Shown: positions 9,570 to 19,829, counted from the stretch's first letter. The stretch is DNA of 31,706 nt from Allomyces macrogynus ATCC 38327 (GCA_000151295.1 GG745380.1:197777-229482), one strand, 5' to 3'. Numbers and translations are program-made. The notes: generated from the sequence alone by a model not told the origin.

Positions 9570-10491
9570 TTACGCGCGGCTCACAAATGCCTTGACGCGG
9601 TCGAGCCAGCGCACGTACTCGTTCTGCTCCTTGAACTCGACGTACTCCGGAATGAACTCGGCCAGTTCCGCCGTCACACCACGCGCCTCGAGGTACGTGT
9701 GGAACGCAGCGGCCAAGTTATCATCGAGCTCGTCAAAGACGGGCCCAACGTACTGCCCGCGGCGCTTGTAGTCTGCCTCGGCCGTATCCGCGACGGCCAG
9801 GACCGGGTCGTCAGTGAACGTGACGTTGGTGATTTGCAGCTGTCCGCCCTCGACGATCGTCTGGAACGTGATCGCGCCGGCGTCGGCGCCCGTCTTCTTG
9901 GTGACGGTGATGACCGTGGCGACGGGGAAGTCGTACGCGACCTCATCGCCGTCGCGCGCCGGCTGGCCGTCAGCGTCCTCGATCGGTTGCGCGTTGGCGA
10001 CGTCGTCGATCGAGAAGGTGACCGTGATCCTGTTGGAGGACGGGATAGGTTGCAGATCAGCGCTCTGTGCGCTATGCGCGGCACGGCGCCGCACGAAGAG
10101 ATCACGACGTACTTCTCGTTACCAAACTCGCGCGCCATCACAACCTCGTTGTCGCCCGGGCGGTCCTGGACCTGCAGATTTCCGGACCGCACGCGCACGT
10201 CAGTTCTTGCCCATCGACCCATTCGACACAAACGCCGCGATCACGAACCGTGAACGTCTTGCGGGCCAGGAATTCCGAGAGGAACGACGGCATCGCGGGC
10301 TGCGTGTTCTCCTTCTCAAACTGCAGCTCCTTGGCGAGGACATCGACGAGCTCGCTGTCGGTCGCGGCGACCGACGCGCGGAAAGCCGAGAGGGAGAAGG
10401 CGCGGGCCGCGACGGCGGCGGGCGCGCAGGCTGCGGGGGTGCGCGCAAGGATGGCGGTCGCAGTGCGCAGAGCGGCGGTGCGGGCAAACAT
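9570..10491 (-). CDS. MAM33: Mam33/p32 (C1QBP) family mitochondrial matrix protein, 3 exons, about 253 aa
   Basis: Exons on the minus strand are 10491-10249, 10171-10113 and 10029-9570. Intron 2 (83 nt, GTACGT...CAACAG) restores FGNEKITVTFSIDDVAN, the family signature. Intron 1 is placed at GTTCGT...CTGCAG (77 nt), giving KTFTVQDRPGDNEVVM. An alternative donor GTTTGT (62 nt) would add five residues. The N-terminus (MFARTAALRTATAILART) is rich in Arg, Ala, Ser and Thr and lacks acids, a typical matrix-targeting presequence. The acidic middle and the C-terminal YLEARGVTAELAEFIPEY and EFKEQNEYVRWLDRVKAFV are the conserved doughnut-trimer helices. Family members act in the mitochondrial matrix in assembly and translation. 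It ends with TAA. Confidence 0.92.
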
Positions 10492-10989
10492 GGTTGGGGT
10501 GATGATTGCAGCGAGCGCGGGGTGGGGGGGAGAAGTGATTGGTTGTGCTGAGTGTGATCAGCGGTTTGTTGCGACTTGCGGGGAAAACAAAAAGCGGTTG
10601 CGATGCAGGCCGATCACAGAGCACGTGCACGCATCGGATCAAAGTAACAATTATGTTTCAATGGCCAATTCATTTTTCCCACCCGCGAGAAACGATCCGT
10701 CAAAGGGGAAAACCGAGTCGATCATTCGCTGCTTGGAGAGCTTTTGGGGAGGAGGGATAACGGCATCGAGGAGGAGGCGGCTCACCACCGCCCGCTGGCT
10801 GGGATCAGGAGCGGTGTAATGAGAACGCCGGACGGAGTTACTGGCCGTCCATTGCCGCCAGACTGAGTACGCGCAATCGACAGCGGCCCGCGCGCTTCAC
10901 AGGGACGCAAGGTGTCGGTAACATGCCCGCCGAGGGAACATAAATTCCGGTGACACTCCTGTATTCGAGCGGAAAGAACCGGCGGCGAC
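10492..10989. other. intergenic between Mam33 start and RPA3 stop
   Basis: About 500 bp containing the Mam33 promoter and the RPA3 3' end, both minus-strand genes. No gene or repeat recognised. Confidence 0.45.
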
Positions 10990-11537
10990 TCACCCGTCCA
11001 TGAACAAGTGCGAATGCGTAAACTGCAATTGAATCGCGTCGTTCAGGAGCGCCATGTCTGGCATTCGAGGCTCACCAGTGTCAGTTCCGAACGCCGCCGC
11101 GTGATGAACCTGAGACAGACATTACGCACCGACCGTGTCTGGGAACTCGGCAAAGCTCACCATCCGCACGGACCCGTCGGGCTCGGCAACGCCCGTGACC
11201 TCGAGAAATTGGACGCTTGGTGATACGGCCTAGACGCCAAATTCGCGTGGGTGAGCGTGACCGCCTCGATGGAGCTAGACCGACCATCAATCCGGACCTG
11301 ATTCACATGAACAAGGATTTGAGCACCGTCAGCGGCTTGAAGCGTGAGATGTTGGCCATTGCTCTGCAGGCGGAGCATGAAATCAGTGCGTGCACGGCAT
11401 TGTCGATGGATGGTGTGGGCGTTGCGAACCGGCGCGATGACTTTGCCGGGCACCATGACGGTCTTGGTCACAAACTGCGGCAACATGGTGCCGTTCACGC
11501 GTACGGCGGTCGGCGCGTGTGTTGCGGGTTGTTGCAT
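10990..11537 (-). CDS. RPA3: replication protein A 14-kDa subunit (RPA3), 4 small exons, about 113 aa
   Basis: RPA3 is the smallest subunit of the single-strand DNA-binding trimer used in replication and repair. The start ATG is at 11537 (CCACGATG). Exons: 11537-11430, 11363-11298, 11229-11130 and 11057-10990. Introns: 66 nt (GTTCGC...CTGCAG), 68 nt (GTCCGG...TCTAG) and 72 nt (GTGCGT...GCCAG). The spliced protein runs RVNGTMLPQFVTKTVMVPGKVIAP, then GQHLTLQAADGAQILVH, then VQFLEVTGVAEPDGSVRM and DMALLNDAIQLQFTHSHLF: an OB fold plus the C-terminal trimerisation helix, and the usual length (about 110-120 aa). Every join keeps frame. The donor of intron 2 is the least certain; GTGAAT nine bases upstream is also in frame. 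The stop is TGA. Confidence 0.8.
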
Positions 11538-11957
11538 CGTGGCGGGTCGAAAATTGCGGGGGAAGGTGCGCTTTGCTAGTGGGAGGGCGCTGACTCGTGC
11601 TAGTTTCGGTCCAAATCGGGGTCTGCGGGCACTCGTGTCGTGGTGGTCGCAGTCTCAGTGGCGGCAGTCGTCGTCGTTTTCCGTCAAGCCAAAGCAGGCA
11701 GCACGAGCAGCACGAGCAGCACGACGACGACGATGCAAAGGGCGAAGCGGTGACTCGATGCCATTCTGCTGTACATCACGCGATCTTCACGCGGTGGCCG
11801 CGAGACGCGAGACGATTCCCGCCACCGGGCATCGTGCTGCAAGTTGCACCGAGCTGATGCACCAGCTGCACCACGATCGCCGCGGCCGCTGTTCCCCACG
11901 TACTCATCGGCAGCACTCGGCGGCCACTTGTTCAACTTGTTACCAGCAGCCACGACC
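11538..11957. promoter_or_regulatory. divergent promoter region RPA3/MsrB
   Basis: 420 bp between two outward-facing starts. It contains a short AGCACG/ACGACG microsatellite-like run at about 11700-11735. No other gene is seen, so it presumably drives both neighbours. Confidence 0.45.
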
Positions 11958-12634
11958 ATGTCTTCAAGCAGTCGCATTTGCGCCGCCGTGCGGTCTGCGG
12001 TTACCCGCTCAACAATCTTCAACAATGCCGCCATCCGCCCGATCCGCGCACAAACACTCACTCGACCCGCTCTCGCACCTTTCCGCATGTTCACGACGCG
12101 CGCACCCGACACGAGCCCGGCCGAACCCGTCATCCAGCACCGGCGCCCGCACGTCACGTTCTCTGACGACGAATGGCGGCAACGGCTCACGCCCGAAGAA
12201 TTCGTCGTCTTGCGGCGCGGCGGGACCGAGCCCCCTGGAACGGGCGAGTACGTGAAGCACACGGCCGATGGCGTCTACCATTGTACCGGGTGCGACGCGC
12301 CGCTCTACAAGAGCACGACCAAGTTTGATAGTGGGTGTGGGTGGCCCGCGTTCTACGATGCGGTTCCTGGTGCGGTGACGCGGCGCGAGGATCGGTCACA
12401 TGGGATGATGCGCGTGGAAATGTACGTGTCAGCTTGGCGATGGGATGAGGGTGCGCCGGGATGGAACTGACGGGTGTGTTTGACGTGCTTTGAACATCTA
12501 GCCGCTGCAGTTCGTGCGACGGCCATCTCGGGCACGTTTTCCACGGCGAGGGATTTCCGACACCGACCGATGATCGGCACTGTGTCAACAGCGTATGCTT
12601 GTCGTTCACGCCGGCCAAGTCGACCCCCAAGTAG
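11958..12634 (+). CDS. msrB: methionine-R-sulfoxide reductase B, probably mitochondrial, 2 exons, 198 aa
   Basis: MsrB reduces protein methionine-R-sulfoxide. The start ATG is at 11958 (CGACCATG). Exons are 11958-12421 and 12502-12634, with an 80-nt intron (GTACGT...TCTAG) whose removal restores [17 protein letters not shown]. Residues 1-45 are Arg/Ser/Thr/Ala-rich and acid-free, fitting a mitochondrial presequence. The SelR domain follows: zinc cysteines C109/C112 (CTGC) and C157/C160 (CSSC), [10 protein letters not shown] at 123-132, GHLGHVF, and RHCVNS with the resolving/catalytic position C182. All key residues are present and length is normal for an organellar MsrB. It is divergent from RPA3. 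It ends with TAG. Confidence 0.94.
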
Positions 12635-12846
12635 GTAACGATGAGGGCAGTAACGCGCGTGCTGATATGGCGTCAAGGGAAGCGGCGCATTGGCTTTTGT
12701 GAACGAGCAGCCTCCACTGCAAGGTGTCAGAATACATATCCATTTCGTGAAAGCGAACAAAGCAAGTCCGGGGTCTGGCGGAAATGAACTTACGAAATGA
12801 CCTTGAGTGACGGCTTGAGAGCAAGAAGCATAGCGCAATCATGGTC
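12635..12846. other. short convergent intergenic region
   Basis: About 210 bp between the MsrB stop and the stop of the minus-strand LRR gene. It must hold both 3' ends. Nothing else is seen. Confidence 0.4.
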
Positions 12847-14211
12847 CTAGAAGCTCGACCCACGCACTTTCAAGAACGTGAGATCAGGGAACAACTGCAC
12901 GACCAACCGCGCAAGTCCTGGACTCAGGCGCCGGCTCCTCGACAGATCGAGCCACTGCAATTTGGGCACGGTCGCTGCAAGCGCAGAAAGAAACCAAGTC
13001 GACTGTTCATCCAAGTTGAGACCAATTTGAAGCAGTCCCATTTCGGTGAGTGGGAGAGCACGTAACGGCACCGTCCGTTCGGCAAGCGCGATCAGCGTTG
13101 GACGTGGCAGCTCCGTTTGGAACGACAAATATAACCGTTGCAACCCGACGCACTTGGTCGCAAGTGCCGCCACCACGACGTCAATGTGAGGAATCTTCAA
13201 GTCAGCGCCCAGGCTCCACAGGCAAAGTGACGTGAGTGTTGGGACCAGCGCAGCGGCGATCTGGTCGCAAAAACCAGGTCGGGTCAAGTCCAGGTCCTTG
13301 ATCTCGAGCGATTGAAGTGCAGGGACATGTCCAGGCATTGTGGCCAGAATAGGGGACCTGAACATGCTGCCATGTCCCATCCCGCATCCAAAATCCATGG
13401 TGACATGCTTGAGCGACGTGGGCCACGAGATTGACTGAACGTCGTCCATCGCCATCACATCAAAGTCACGCAACCCCTCCATTGAGAGCGACACGAGACC
13501 CAGTGGCAACCCGGTCGTTAGTAATGTTGTCGCAACAGAAGTCAGGTCGTCGTTTTCGTCGTCAAGTTCAATGCTCAGCGTCTTCACGTGCGAGAAAGAG
13601 AGGAGTGCAGCCAACGGCTTGACAAATCCAGGCGCCCCATCATCAACACTGTGATATTTGATGGTCAGAGCCAGGTTCACCACGGTCTGCGGAAACCCGC
13701 CAATACGCTCGAGATGAGAGAGAGCGGTGCGAGCAATGCCTTGTTGGTCAAAATACCAATGCACGTCGCGCACATGCGAGAAGATGTCGGCCGTGACTAA
13801 GTCGGCCGTCTCATCAGTCAGGAAGAAAGCTCGAAGGTGACGATGCGAAATCGGGCCCACCACGTCGACCTGCACAGCTCGAGTTATGACCCCCGTGTAG
13901 GTCGCTGTGATGAGATACACCGACTGAGTGACCAAAACAAAGCCAAGACGACCCGGCTTGACCAAGGCGGTATGCAAGGTGGCGTATGAGAGCGACAGCG
14001 TGGTGGTCTTGAAAAGAGGCAGCCATGTCGCGCTGGCGGTATGGATAGCAACTATAATCGCGGGGGCATATAGCATGGGCGACACTCGCGCGAGTTGCAA
14101 GAGCCCAGTGCGGTTGGTCCGGGCCAGTTGACGCAGGAGAACCTCGAGAACCACGAGCGGGAGCGTCTCGAGCGCCGAGTACAATCGCGAATTGGCGGGA
14201 GATGTTGACAT
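12847..14211 (-). CDS. F-box-like/LRR family protein, intact, 454 aa
   Basis: A single exon from ATG 14211 to TAG. The N-terminus (about 14-60) has an F-box-like block, ALETLPLVVLEVLLRQLART then LLQLARVSPMLYAPA, with the hydrophobic spacing of F-box helices. The rest is an irregular leucine-rich solenoid. Recognisable units include VVGPISHRHLRAFFLTDE, GLPLGLVSLSMEGLRDFD, WPTSLKHVTMDFG, ALQSLEIKDLDL, ALVPTLTSLCLWSLG, CVGLQRLYLSF and LQWLDLSRSRRLSPGLARL. It shares this order with the genes at 14438 and 25175 and with all the LRR relics here. It has no signal peptide or membrane segment, so it is probably intracellular. F-box/LRR proteins usually present substrates to SCF ubiquitin ligases; that role here is inference. 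Confidence 0.85.
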   Translation of the reverse strand: MSTSPANSRLYSALETLPLVVLEVLLRQLARTNRTGLLQLARVSPMLYAPAIIVAIHTASATWLPLFKTTTLSLSYATLHTALVKPGRLGFVLVTQSVYLITATYTGVITRAVQVDVVGPISHRHLRAFFLTDETADLVTADIFSHVRDVHWYFDQQGIARTALSHLERIGGFPQTVVNLALTIKYHSVDDGAPGFVKPLAALLSFSHVKTLSIELDDENDDLTSVATTLLTTGLPLGLVSLSMEGLRDFDVMAMDDVQSISWPTSLKHVTMDFGCGMGHGSMFRSPILATMPGHVPALQSLEIKDLDLTRPGFCDQIAAALVPTLTSLCLWSLGADLKIPHIDVVVAALATKCVGLQRLYLSFQTELPRPTLIALAERTVPLRALPLTEMGLLQIGLNLDEQSTWFLSALAATVPKLQWLDLSRSRRLSPGLARLVVQLFPDLTFLKVRGSSF

Positions 14212-14437
14212 GTTGATGCTGCAAGTTGCTCTTACCCTTGGGATTGTGCTGGTGGTGGCATGGTATCATATGAGAAAGGCTGTCGAGCGAGAGATGCCCT
14301 GCATGAACCGAGAATGCAAGACTCCTGCCTCCGGCCCAGCGACCATTCACCAACAACAATGCTGGCCGTACCTGGAGGCATCAAAAATACCTGTCGTCCG
14401 CCCGAGCCCCACAATACGCACAACTTGCCGCATTACA
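14212..14437. promoter_or_regulatory. 226-bp divergent promoter between two LRR paralogues
   Basis: It separates the starts of the two intact head-to-head F-box-like/LRR genes. An open frame extends upstream of the right gene across this stretch, with an ATG at 14210, but lacks family homology. I treat it as promoter and 5' UTR. Confidence 0.5.
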
Positions 14438-15886
14438 ATGACATCGCCTCCGAGAATAGTTCATTTGCGCTCAGCCATTGAGACACTCCCGTACGAGATT
14501 CTCGAGGCTATTCTCCACAGGCTAGCGCGAACCGACCGCTCCGGCCTCTTGCGACTTGCGCAAGCGTCGCCTATGCTCTACGCACCCGCGATTACAGTTG
14601 TCATTCATACCGCCAGCGAGAAATGGGCTCTGTTTTCCAACTGCTCGACAGCTGGCGTGCAGCACAGCTCAATGAAGTATGCCATGACGCAGGACCAGGT
14701 GACGCCGGGTTCTCTTGGCTTTGACACGATTACCAAGTTGGTGCACCTTATCATTGCCGCCGACAAGGGGTTGGGTCCAAAGCAAGTTACTTTGATTGGT
14801 CCCATTGCGCCGCGGCATTTGCGATTCGTCTTCTTGACCAACGAGACGGCAAGCCTTCTTGCCACCGCTTCATTCCCATTTCCGCGTGCGCACGACGTGC
14901 ACTGGAGGATTGGCCAACCGGCGCTCGTCGGCATGGCCCTCTCTGATTTCGAGCGCTTTGATGGGTTCCCACGCTCTGTGACAAAGCTGGATGTCTGCAT
15001 CAACAGCGAAGTTGTCCGGGTGGTTCCCCAGTTTTCTGAACGGTTTGTTGCCCTGATTGCCGCGTCGCATATCAAGTCTCTTGATGTCGCTCTCCACGAC
15101 AACGCTCAAATCAATCATGTCATGACTGATTTGTTGACGAGTGGTTTGCCACGACATCTGGAGTCGCTTTCATTGAGCGGCTTGCGTGACATCAAGGAAC
15201 CGCTTGTTGACGGTGAGCTGGCCGTGTCGTGGCCTGCATCGCTCAAGCAGCTTGTCGTCAATCTTGGGTGCGGCGACAAGTTTGGGAACACGTACCTACG
15301 CCAATTTTTCTCGACAATTCCTGGGAACCTCCCAGTACTCCAATCGCTCGAGATCAAGTGGGTGGATTTGAAGCAGCTTGACCTCTGCTCCCAGCTGGCA
15401 GCCGCACTGGTCCCAACGCTTACGTCGTTTCGCCTGCTGGAGTTGGACATGGTCGTACACCTGCAACATTTGCATCCAGTGGTAGCGGCGCTTGCAAATC
15501 AGTGTCCTGGGCTCCAAAGATTGTATTTCTCGTATTTTGACGACTATGGCCCACGTCCTGGTCTCATGGCATTTACCAAAATGACTGTGCCACTGCTGCG
15601 TTTTCTCCCGCTGCTTAACGAACTCGGCCTCAACAACTTTGGGTTTCATTCGTCGACCAACAAGTATGATCCGCTGTTTACTGCGCTTGCCGGGGCGGTG
15701 CCCAAACTTCGGAAGCTCGACCTGTCGCGAAACAGCATGTTGGGCCCCAAGCTGGCTCGGCTTGCTGTGCAGTTGTTCCTGAATCTCAAGTGTCTAGACC
15801 TGCGTTGGTCGAGCGTCTACAACATTGATTTCGCCAAGCTTCGCGCCATGAAGCCATCGCTTGAGATCATTTCAATTCAATTGTGA
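14438..15886 (+). CDS. F-box-like/LRR family protein, intact, 482 aa
   Basis: The start is taken as ATG 14438 (A at -3), because MTSPPRIVHLRSAIETLP aligns with the N-terminus of the divergent paralogue. An upstream in-frame ATG at 14210 would add 76 residues, including a hydrophobic stretch, but overlaps the other gene's 5' end. The F-box-like block is AIETLPYEILEAILHRLART with LLRLAQASPMLYAPA. LRR units include LIGPIAPRHLRFVFLTNE, GLPRHLESLSLSGLRDI, WPASLKQLVVNLG, LQSLEIKWVDL, ALVPTLTSFRLLEL, CPGLQRLYFSYF, LRKLDLSRNSMLGPKLARLA and LKCLDLRWSSV. It ends with TGA. No introns. It is an obvious duplicate of the 12847-14211 gene but clearly diverged. It is intact throughout, unlike several neighbours. 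Confidence 0.85.
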   Translation: MTSPPRIVHLRSAIETLPYEILEAILHRLARTDRSGLLRLAQASPMLYAPAITVVIHTASEKWALFSNCSTAGVQHSSMKYAMTQDQVTPGSLGFDTITKLVHLIIAADKGLGPKQVTLIGPIAPRHLRFVFLTNETASLLATASFPFPRAHDVHWRIGQPALVGMALSDFERFDGFPRSVTKLDVCINSEVVRVVPQFSERFVALIAASHIKSLDVALHDNAQINHVMTDLLTSGLPRHLESLSLSGLRDIKEPLVDGELAVSWPASLKQLVVNLGCGDKFGNTYLRQFFSTIPGNLPVLQSLEIKWVDLKQLDLCSQLAAALVPTLTSFRLLELDMVVHLQHLHPVVAALANQCPGLQRLYFSYFDDYGPRPGLMAFTKMTVPLLRFLPLLNELGLNNFGFHSSTNKYDPLFTALAGAVPKLRKLDLSRNSMLGPKLARLAVQLFLNLKCLDLRWSSVYNIDFAKLRAMKPSLEIISIQL

Positions 15887-16385
15887 TGTCATATTTTGGC
15901 CAGTCACCCCGGTGCTGGTTGTTTGACAAAGTCAGCTTCTCCATGCACGGTGGATTTACACTTCCTCTTCTCGAAAACAAGCATGTCGCGCACATACGCG
16001 TCGGCATCAGTCTGCTTAAACTCACTCAGGCAAGAAGCCATCCATGTCCGGCCATTGAGCCCAACTCATCAGGGCGAGCACCATGAAACTGTTGTCATGC
16101 CAACTCACGAGAGGCATGACTTCACAAGTTGGACCCGCTTCATGCATTTTGCGCCCTCCAAAGCCATGCGCTTAGGTAGCGCCCGCGACAAAGTGACAAA
16201 ACGGCATCTGAGTGTAATCGCTCGACTACACGCGACGCAAAATGCGTCTCTACTTTCACACCACGCTCGCACACACTGCCAGTCAAATATTTTTTATCAT
16301 TCGCTTGCTGCCTCCCCCTCACACACTGGCTGCTGGCGAAAATGCTTGAGGATAATTAAGGCGAAGCGGACCCAAGCCCACTGTC
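15887..16385. other. intergenic, no gene seen
   Basis: About 500 bp between an intact LRR gene and a scrambled relic. No family homology could be traced on either strand. Confidence 0.4.
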
Positions 16386-17270
16386 ACGAAGGGAAGCCGG
16401 TTCTGGCTGCTCCACGAATGACAGGATTCTTGAGGTTCATATCCAGACTCGTCACCGCCCCTGGGTTCCTGATGCTTCGCTCGAGTTCAGAAAGAGCATT
16501 CTGCGTGACTGGCCCTTGCGAGATCCTCCAATGCAGGTTATGCACAAAAGGGAGAGCAGGCATCAAGTTAATCGTTTCGTCAGTCCAGTACAGTGTCTGC
16601 AGAAGGCGCAGAGCAATCGGGCCAATCACCGTGACAGCACTTGTGCCCAACATACCATCCACCGCCATCATGAGGTACGGGGAGCCCGTGAGCTCGTCAT
16701 AGCCAAGGCGACCGGCCAGAATCGCCAAGACGATTGCTTGGGTGTTGGGATGCAATCCCTCATGCAGCACATCATGTGTTTGCGTCTCATCCTTGATCAG
16801 GCTCCAACGTCCAAAGGACGTGAGGGTTGGGACGAGCTCACTGGATGTAGAGGGGCACATGCAACAGGTCTACGTTCTTGATCACGAGCGATTGAAGCGC
16901 TGGAGCGTTGCCAGGAAGAGTCGCCATCACTTTGGCCAATTCTGCGATCCCACCCTTATCATTGAGCCCAAAGTCCAGTTCGAGGTATTTGAGCGACAAT
17001 GGCCACGACACAGTCTCAATGCTGGGGCCAACTCGACTGCTTCCATGCCGTCAATGTCACGCAAGCCCGCCACAGAGAGCGATGCAAGACCACGAGGTAA
17101 GCCGAGGGTAAACATAGTGTGGTAGCACGCGCAAAGGCATTGAAATGGTCAACATCATCAGATTGATCGACAGGGACGTAACGGGCGATCAGAGAGTTGC
17201 TTGACGTCGCCAAGGAGTGAGAGGAGTTTGGAAGGACGACTGGCGCCATGCATTCATGGTGGCCTTGGCA
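16386..17270 (-). pseudogene. scrambled F-box-like/LRR relic (middle part fused ahead of N-terminal part)
   Basis: Read on the minus strand, 17270-16800 holds middle-to-late family motifs in order: GLPRGLASLSVAGLRDIDGME, then ATLPGNAPALQSLVIKNVDL, then LVPTLTSFGRWSL and LHP. From about 16713 the sequence switches to early motifs: GRLGYDELTGSPYLMM, TVIGPIALRLLQTLYWTDE, VHNLHWRISQG and ALSELERS. So the gene order is inside-out compared with the intact genes at 12847 and 14438. Frames change between pieces, a stop falls after the LHVPLYIQ segment, and there is no F-box. Either two truncated copies were joined or one copy was rearranged. Confidence 0.75.
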
Positions 17271-17279
17271 ACTCAATCT

Positions 17280-18038
17280 TGCAGCCGAATCGGCCGAGAT
17301 GTTGGTAACAACTTCGAGGCGTCCTACAGGTTGCGGTCATCGCAGACACGTAGTGTGCAGGCAGCTCGCCTGACTGCGCCCGGTCGCATGCCGTTGCTTG
17401 CCTCGCATGGCCACTGCTGCTGACTCTGGTTTGGCCGCATCCGCCTGGGCATGCCCGCCGGCTTGCTCTTGCACGGGCGAAGAACGTACAGAGTTTGAGG
17501 TCCAGTGCTTGTCTTGATTGCTTGGCGTATAATTTGAGATGAGATCGCGTCACGCGCAACATGAAGGGCGAACGGCTGCTTCACGGCGACTCGAAGCTTG
17601 CACAACCACGCCGGTTGGAATCCCCACTGCGATCGTGACGCAACGAACTTGGCACACAGTTGGGCTCTGTTGGCCACTGAGCCGCCTGTCGGAGTGTCAA
17701 GCACCCGGCAATGAGCTTCCACGCACCCTCAAAGATGAGGCCCACCTCTCTATCGATCTATTCCCCAGGACGGCGTCACGGTTGCCGTCACATTCGATGT
17801 GTGGGCAAGATCATTTTGATCATGAAAAGCAATGTGATCAGCGCGACTCCATGATCCAGCACCTAGAAACCAGCACTCCGTGTCGTATCCGACTCCTGTT
17901 TGGGTATTGCTCTGACGGCACGAACTGGCATGAGAAATGGAATGAAGCCCTAGGCTTTCTCCTTGATTTGTGAGTGGAACCTGCGCAATCCGTGACAAAC
18001 TGCCTTGCAAAAAATCGCAACTTAAAACGGGCGCCCAA
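17280..18038. other. intergenic, no gene seen
   Basis: About 760 bp between two LRR relics. Several open frames exist on both strands, but none shows the family's motifs or any other recognisable domain. Confidence 0.4.
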
Positions 18039-19600
18039 TCAAACGGACCCAGCCAGTGACCCCGACAGCGTCTCTATGCATGTCACCGCGAGAGGTGTCC
18101 GGCGGTAAAGAGTCAGGTGCACGATGTCGTTCTCACCAACGGCTGTCCGGGTCAGAACGACCTTCTCGACCTTGGGAAGCGCGGCCAAAGCGAGTTCGCC
18201 CATGCCTGCACCAAGCTCACGATTACCAGAGAGGTCGAGCGTCAGTGAATTTGGCGCCCATCGTACAATTGCTGCGAAAACCGCGGCCGTATGATTGGAC
18301 GTGCTCAGACCCCACGGAAGCAACCCCAAATCGATGAGATTCGGCAAGGAAACCAAGAGCTGGGCCGTGGACCGTGCAACCGAGCGCAGGTTGTTGTCGG
18401 AAACGTCGCGGTACATGCCAACATGAAGCTGGGCGAGCGTCGGGCACTTTTAAATGATCAAGCAGAATGGGATCATGGTGTCGAAGAAGGGCGCGGGTTG
18501 GACGAGCCACAATGTCATGGAGGTCAAGGTCGGTCCAATGAACCCATGAAGGCTGTTGCGAAATACATCATTGACGAGAGGCACGTCCGGGAGGAAGAGT
18601 GACTTCAGCGGGACGTTGGGCGAGAGCGACGCCAAGAATTTCGACGCTAAAGTGCCAGCACTGCCTCGGCCGGTTCCCACGTCGAAGCGCAATTTTTGGA
18701 GCGATGGCAACCAGGCCACTTCCAGGGTCAAGACTTCGCCGACGGAGGAAACAGTCAACTTACGAAGGCCAATCAGGGACAAGGAGCGCAACGATGCCGG
18801 CAAACCAAACTTGAGCAGCATGTCCGTCACTTGCGACATGTCGCGGATTTCCACATCTGTCCATGAGACCTCGGCGTCCATGTGGGCATGGTCGTCAGCT
18901 CACAGCTCGAGAGAACGAAGCCGCGACGCTCTCAAGAGTGTGGCAAGACACTGCGTGACCATGGAGCCAGTCACTCCAGACATTGCATCCGTACCGCATA
19001 GAGAGCAACTCGACACTGCCCAGGCCGCCGACTTGAATGACCGCATCGAGCATGATGCGTGCCACGTCTAGGTCCCACATTGTCCACCGCACGGAATGTG
19101 CGGGAAGCAGTATCGGAACGAGGTCCACCGTCTCATGGTTGAGGTCAAGCGACCACAAATGACGATACGCAATCGGTCCGAGAATGCGAGTTGGTTGCAG
19201 GTCACTGCGGTTGGAGGGTCGTTTGGCTCGGAGACAAAGAGTTAAACGGCGGGCAAAGCGTTGGGACGTGCGGCATATCCCAGAGCGCCGCTTGTTGTTC
19301 CATGCCGGTTTGCCCATCAGTTCGTCTGTGTACAGTCGAACCCACGGGACAGGAGCCGTTTGAATGGCAGCGAAGACGGCGGAGATGTAAAGAATCGATG
19401 GAGATGGCGGAGATTTAAAGAATCGATGAAGTACGGGCAAGCTCGAACAGGGTCGCGCGGTCAGTGATGATGCGGGACAGGACATTGTTGAGGACCAAGT
19501 CGGGCAGTTCGAGCAAAGACGTTGGGCGAGGATGTGGGTGCAAATTGGTGGGCGACGCGATGCTGATTGCAGCTAGTCGCACGCATCGGTTGTAAAGTGG
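18039..19600 (-). pseudogene. F-box-like/LRR family pseudogene, nearly full length
   Basis: The whole family architecture is visible on the minus strand but in pieces. The F-box-like start (LLELPDLVLNNVLSRIITDR, FELARTSSIL) lies at 19545-19415. ISAVFAAIQTAPVPWVRLY and ILGPIAYRHLWSLDLNHE follow in another frame. Then come GLPASLRSLSLIGLRKL, FIGPTLTSMTLWL, CPTLAQLHVGMYRDVSD and LTLDLSGNRELGAGMGELAL. The lesions are a 28-bp tandem duplication at 19373-19428 that shifts frame and creates TAA, a frameshift near 18935, a TGA just after RLRSLEL (about 18900), and an in-frame TAA at 18450-18452 between FCLII and KCPTL. No in-frame ATG precedes the F-box block. Confidence 0.85.
19373..19428. repeat. 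28-bp perfect-length tandem duplication inside the LRR pseudogene
   Basis: The copies are 19373-19400 and 19401-19428, differing at 3 of 28 positions. Since 28 is not a multiple of 3 it shifts frame, and the outer copy carries TAA. There is no GT...AG pair, so it is not an intron. Confidence 0.85.
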
Positions 19601-19645
19601 AGAGAAAATGACGAAGTCCAAAGGCAGAACGAAGCTAGAAGGCAC

Positions 19646-19669
19646 GGAATGAACTCAGGAATGAACTCA
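19646..19669. repeat. 12-bp direct duplication
   Basis: The unit GGAATGAACTCA occurs twice in a row, just upstream (minus-strand sense) of the LRR pseudogene. Confidence 0.7.
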
Positions 19670-19829
19670 GGAGTCCACATGACTGCCGAAATTTGAAAAG
19701 ATGTTGCCTAAATACCTTCAACATCACAAGCATCCGCGCACCCAAGAGACCCAGAAACTATTCACGAATACCAAAACACCACATCGAGCGTCGATGGGTA
19801 TGGTGGTAGCACTCGGCCCAAGACTCGTG

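Noticed and set aside
10172..10215. GC-AG intron of 39 nt in Mam33
   Set aside because: It would put the next exon out of frame; GTTCGT or GTTTGT donors keep frame and give family-like sequence.
14210..14437. N-terminal extension of the LRR gene at 14438 with a hydrophobic segment
   Set aside because: It has no counterpart in the paralogues and overlaps the 5' end of the divergent gene; ATG 14438 aligns with the paralogue start.
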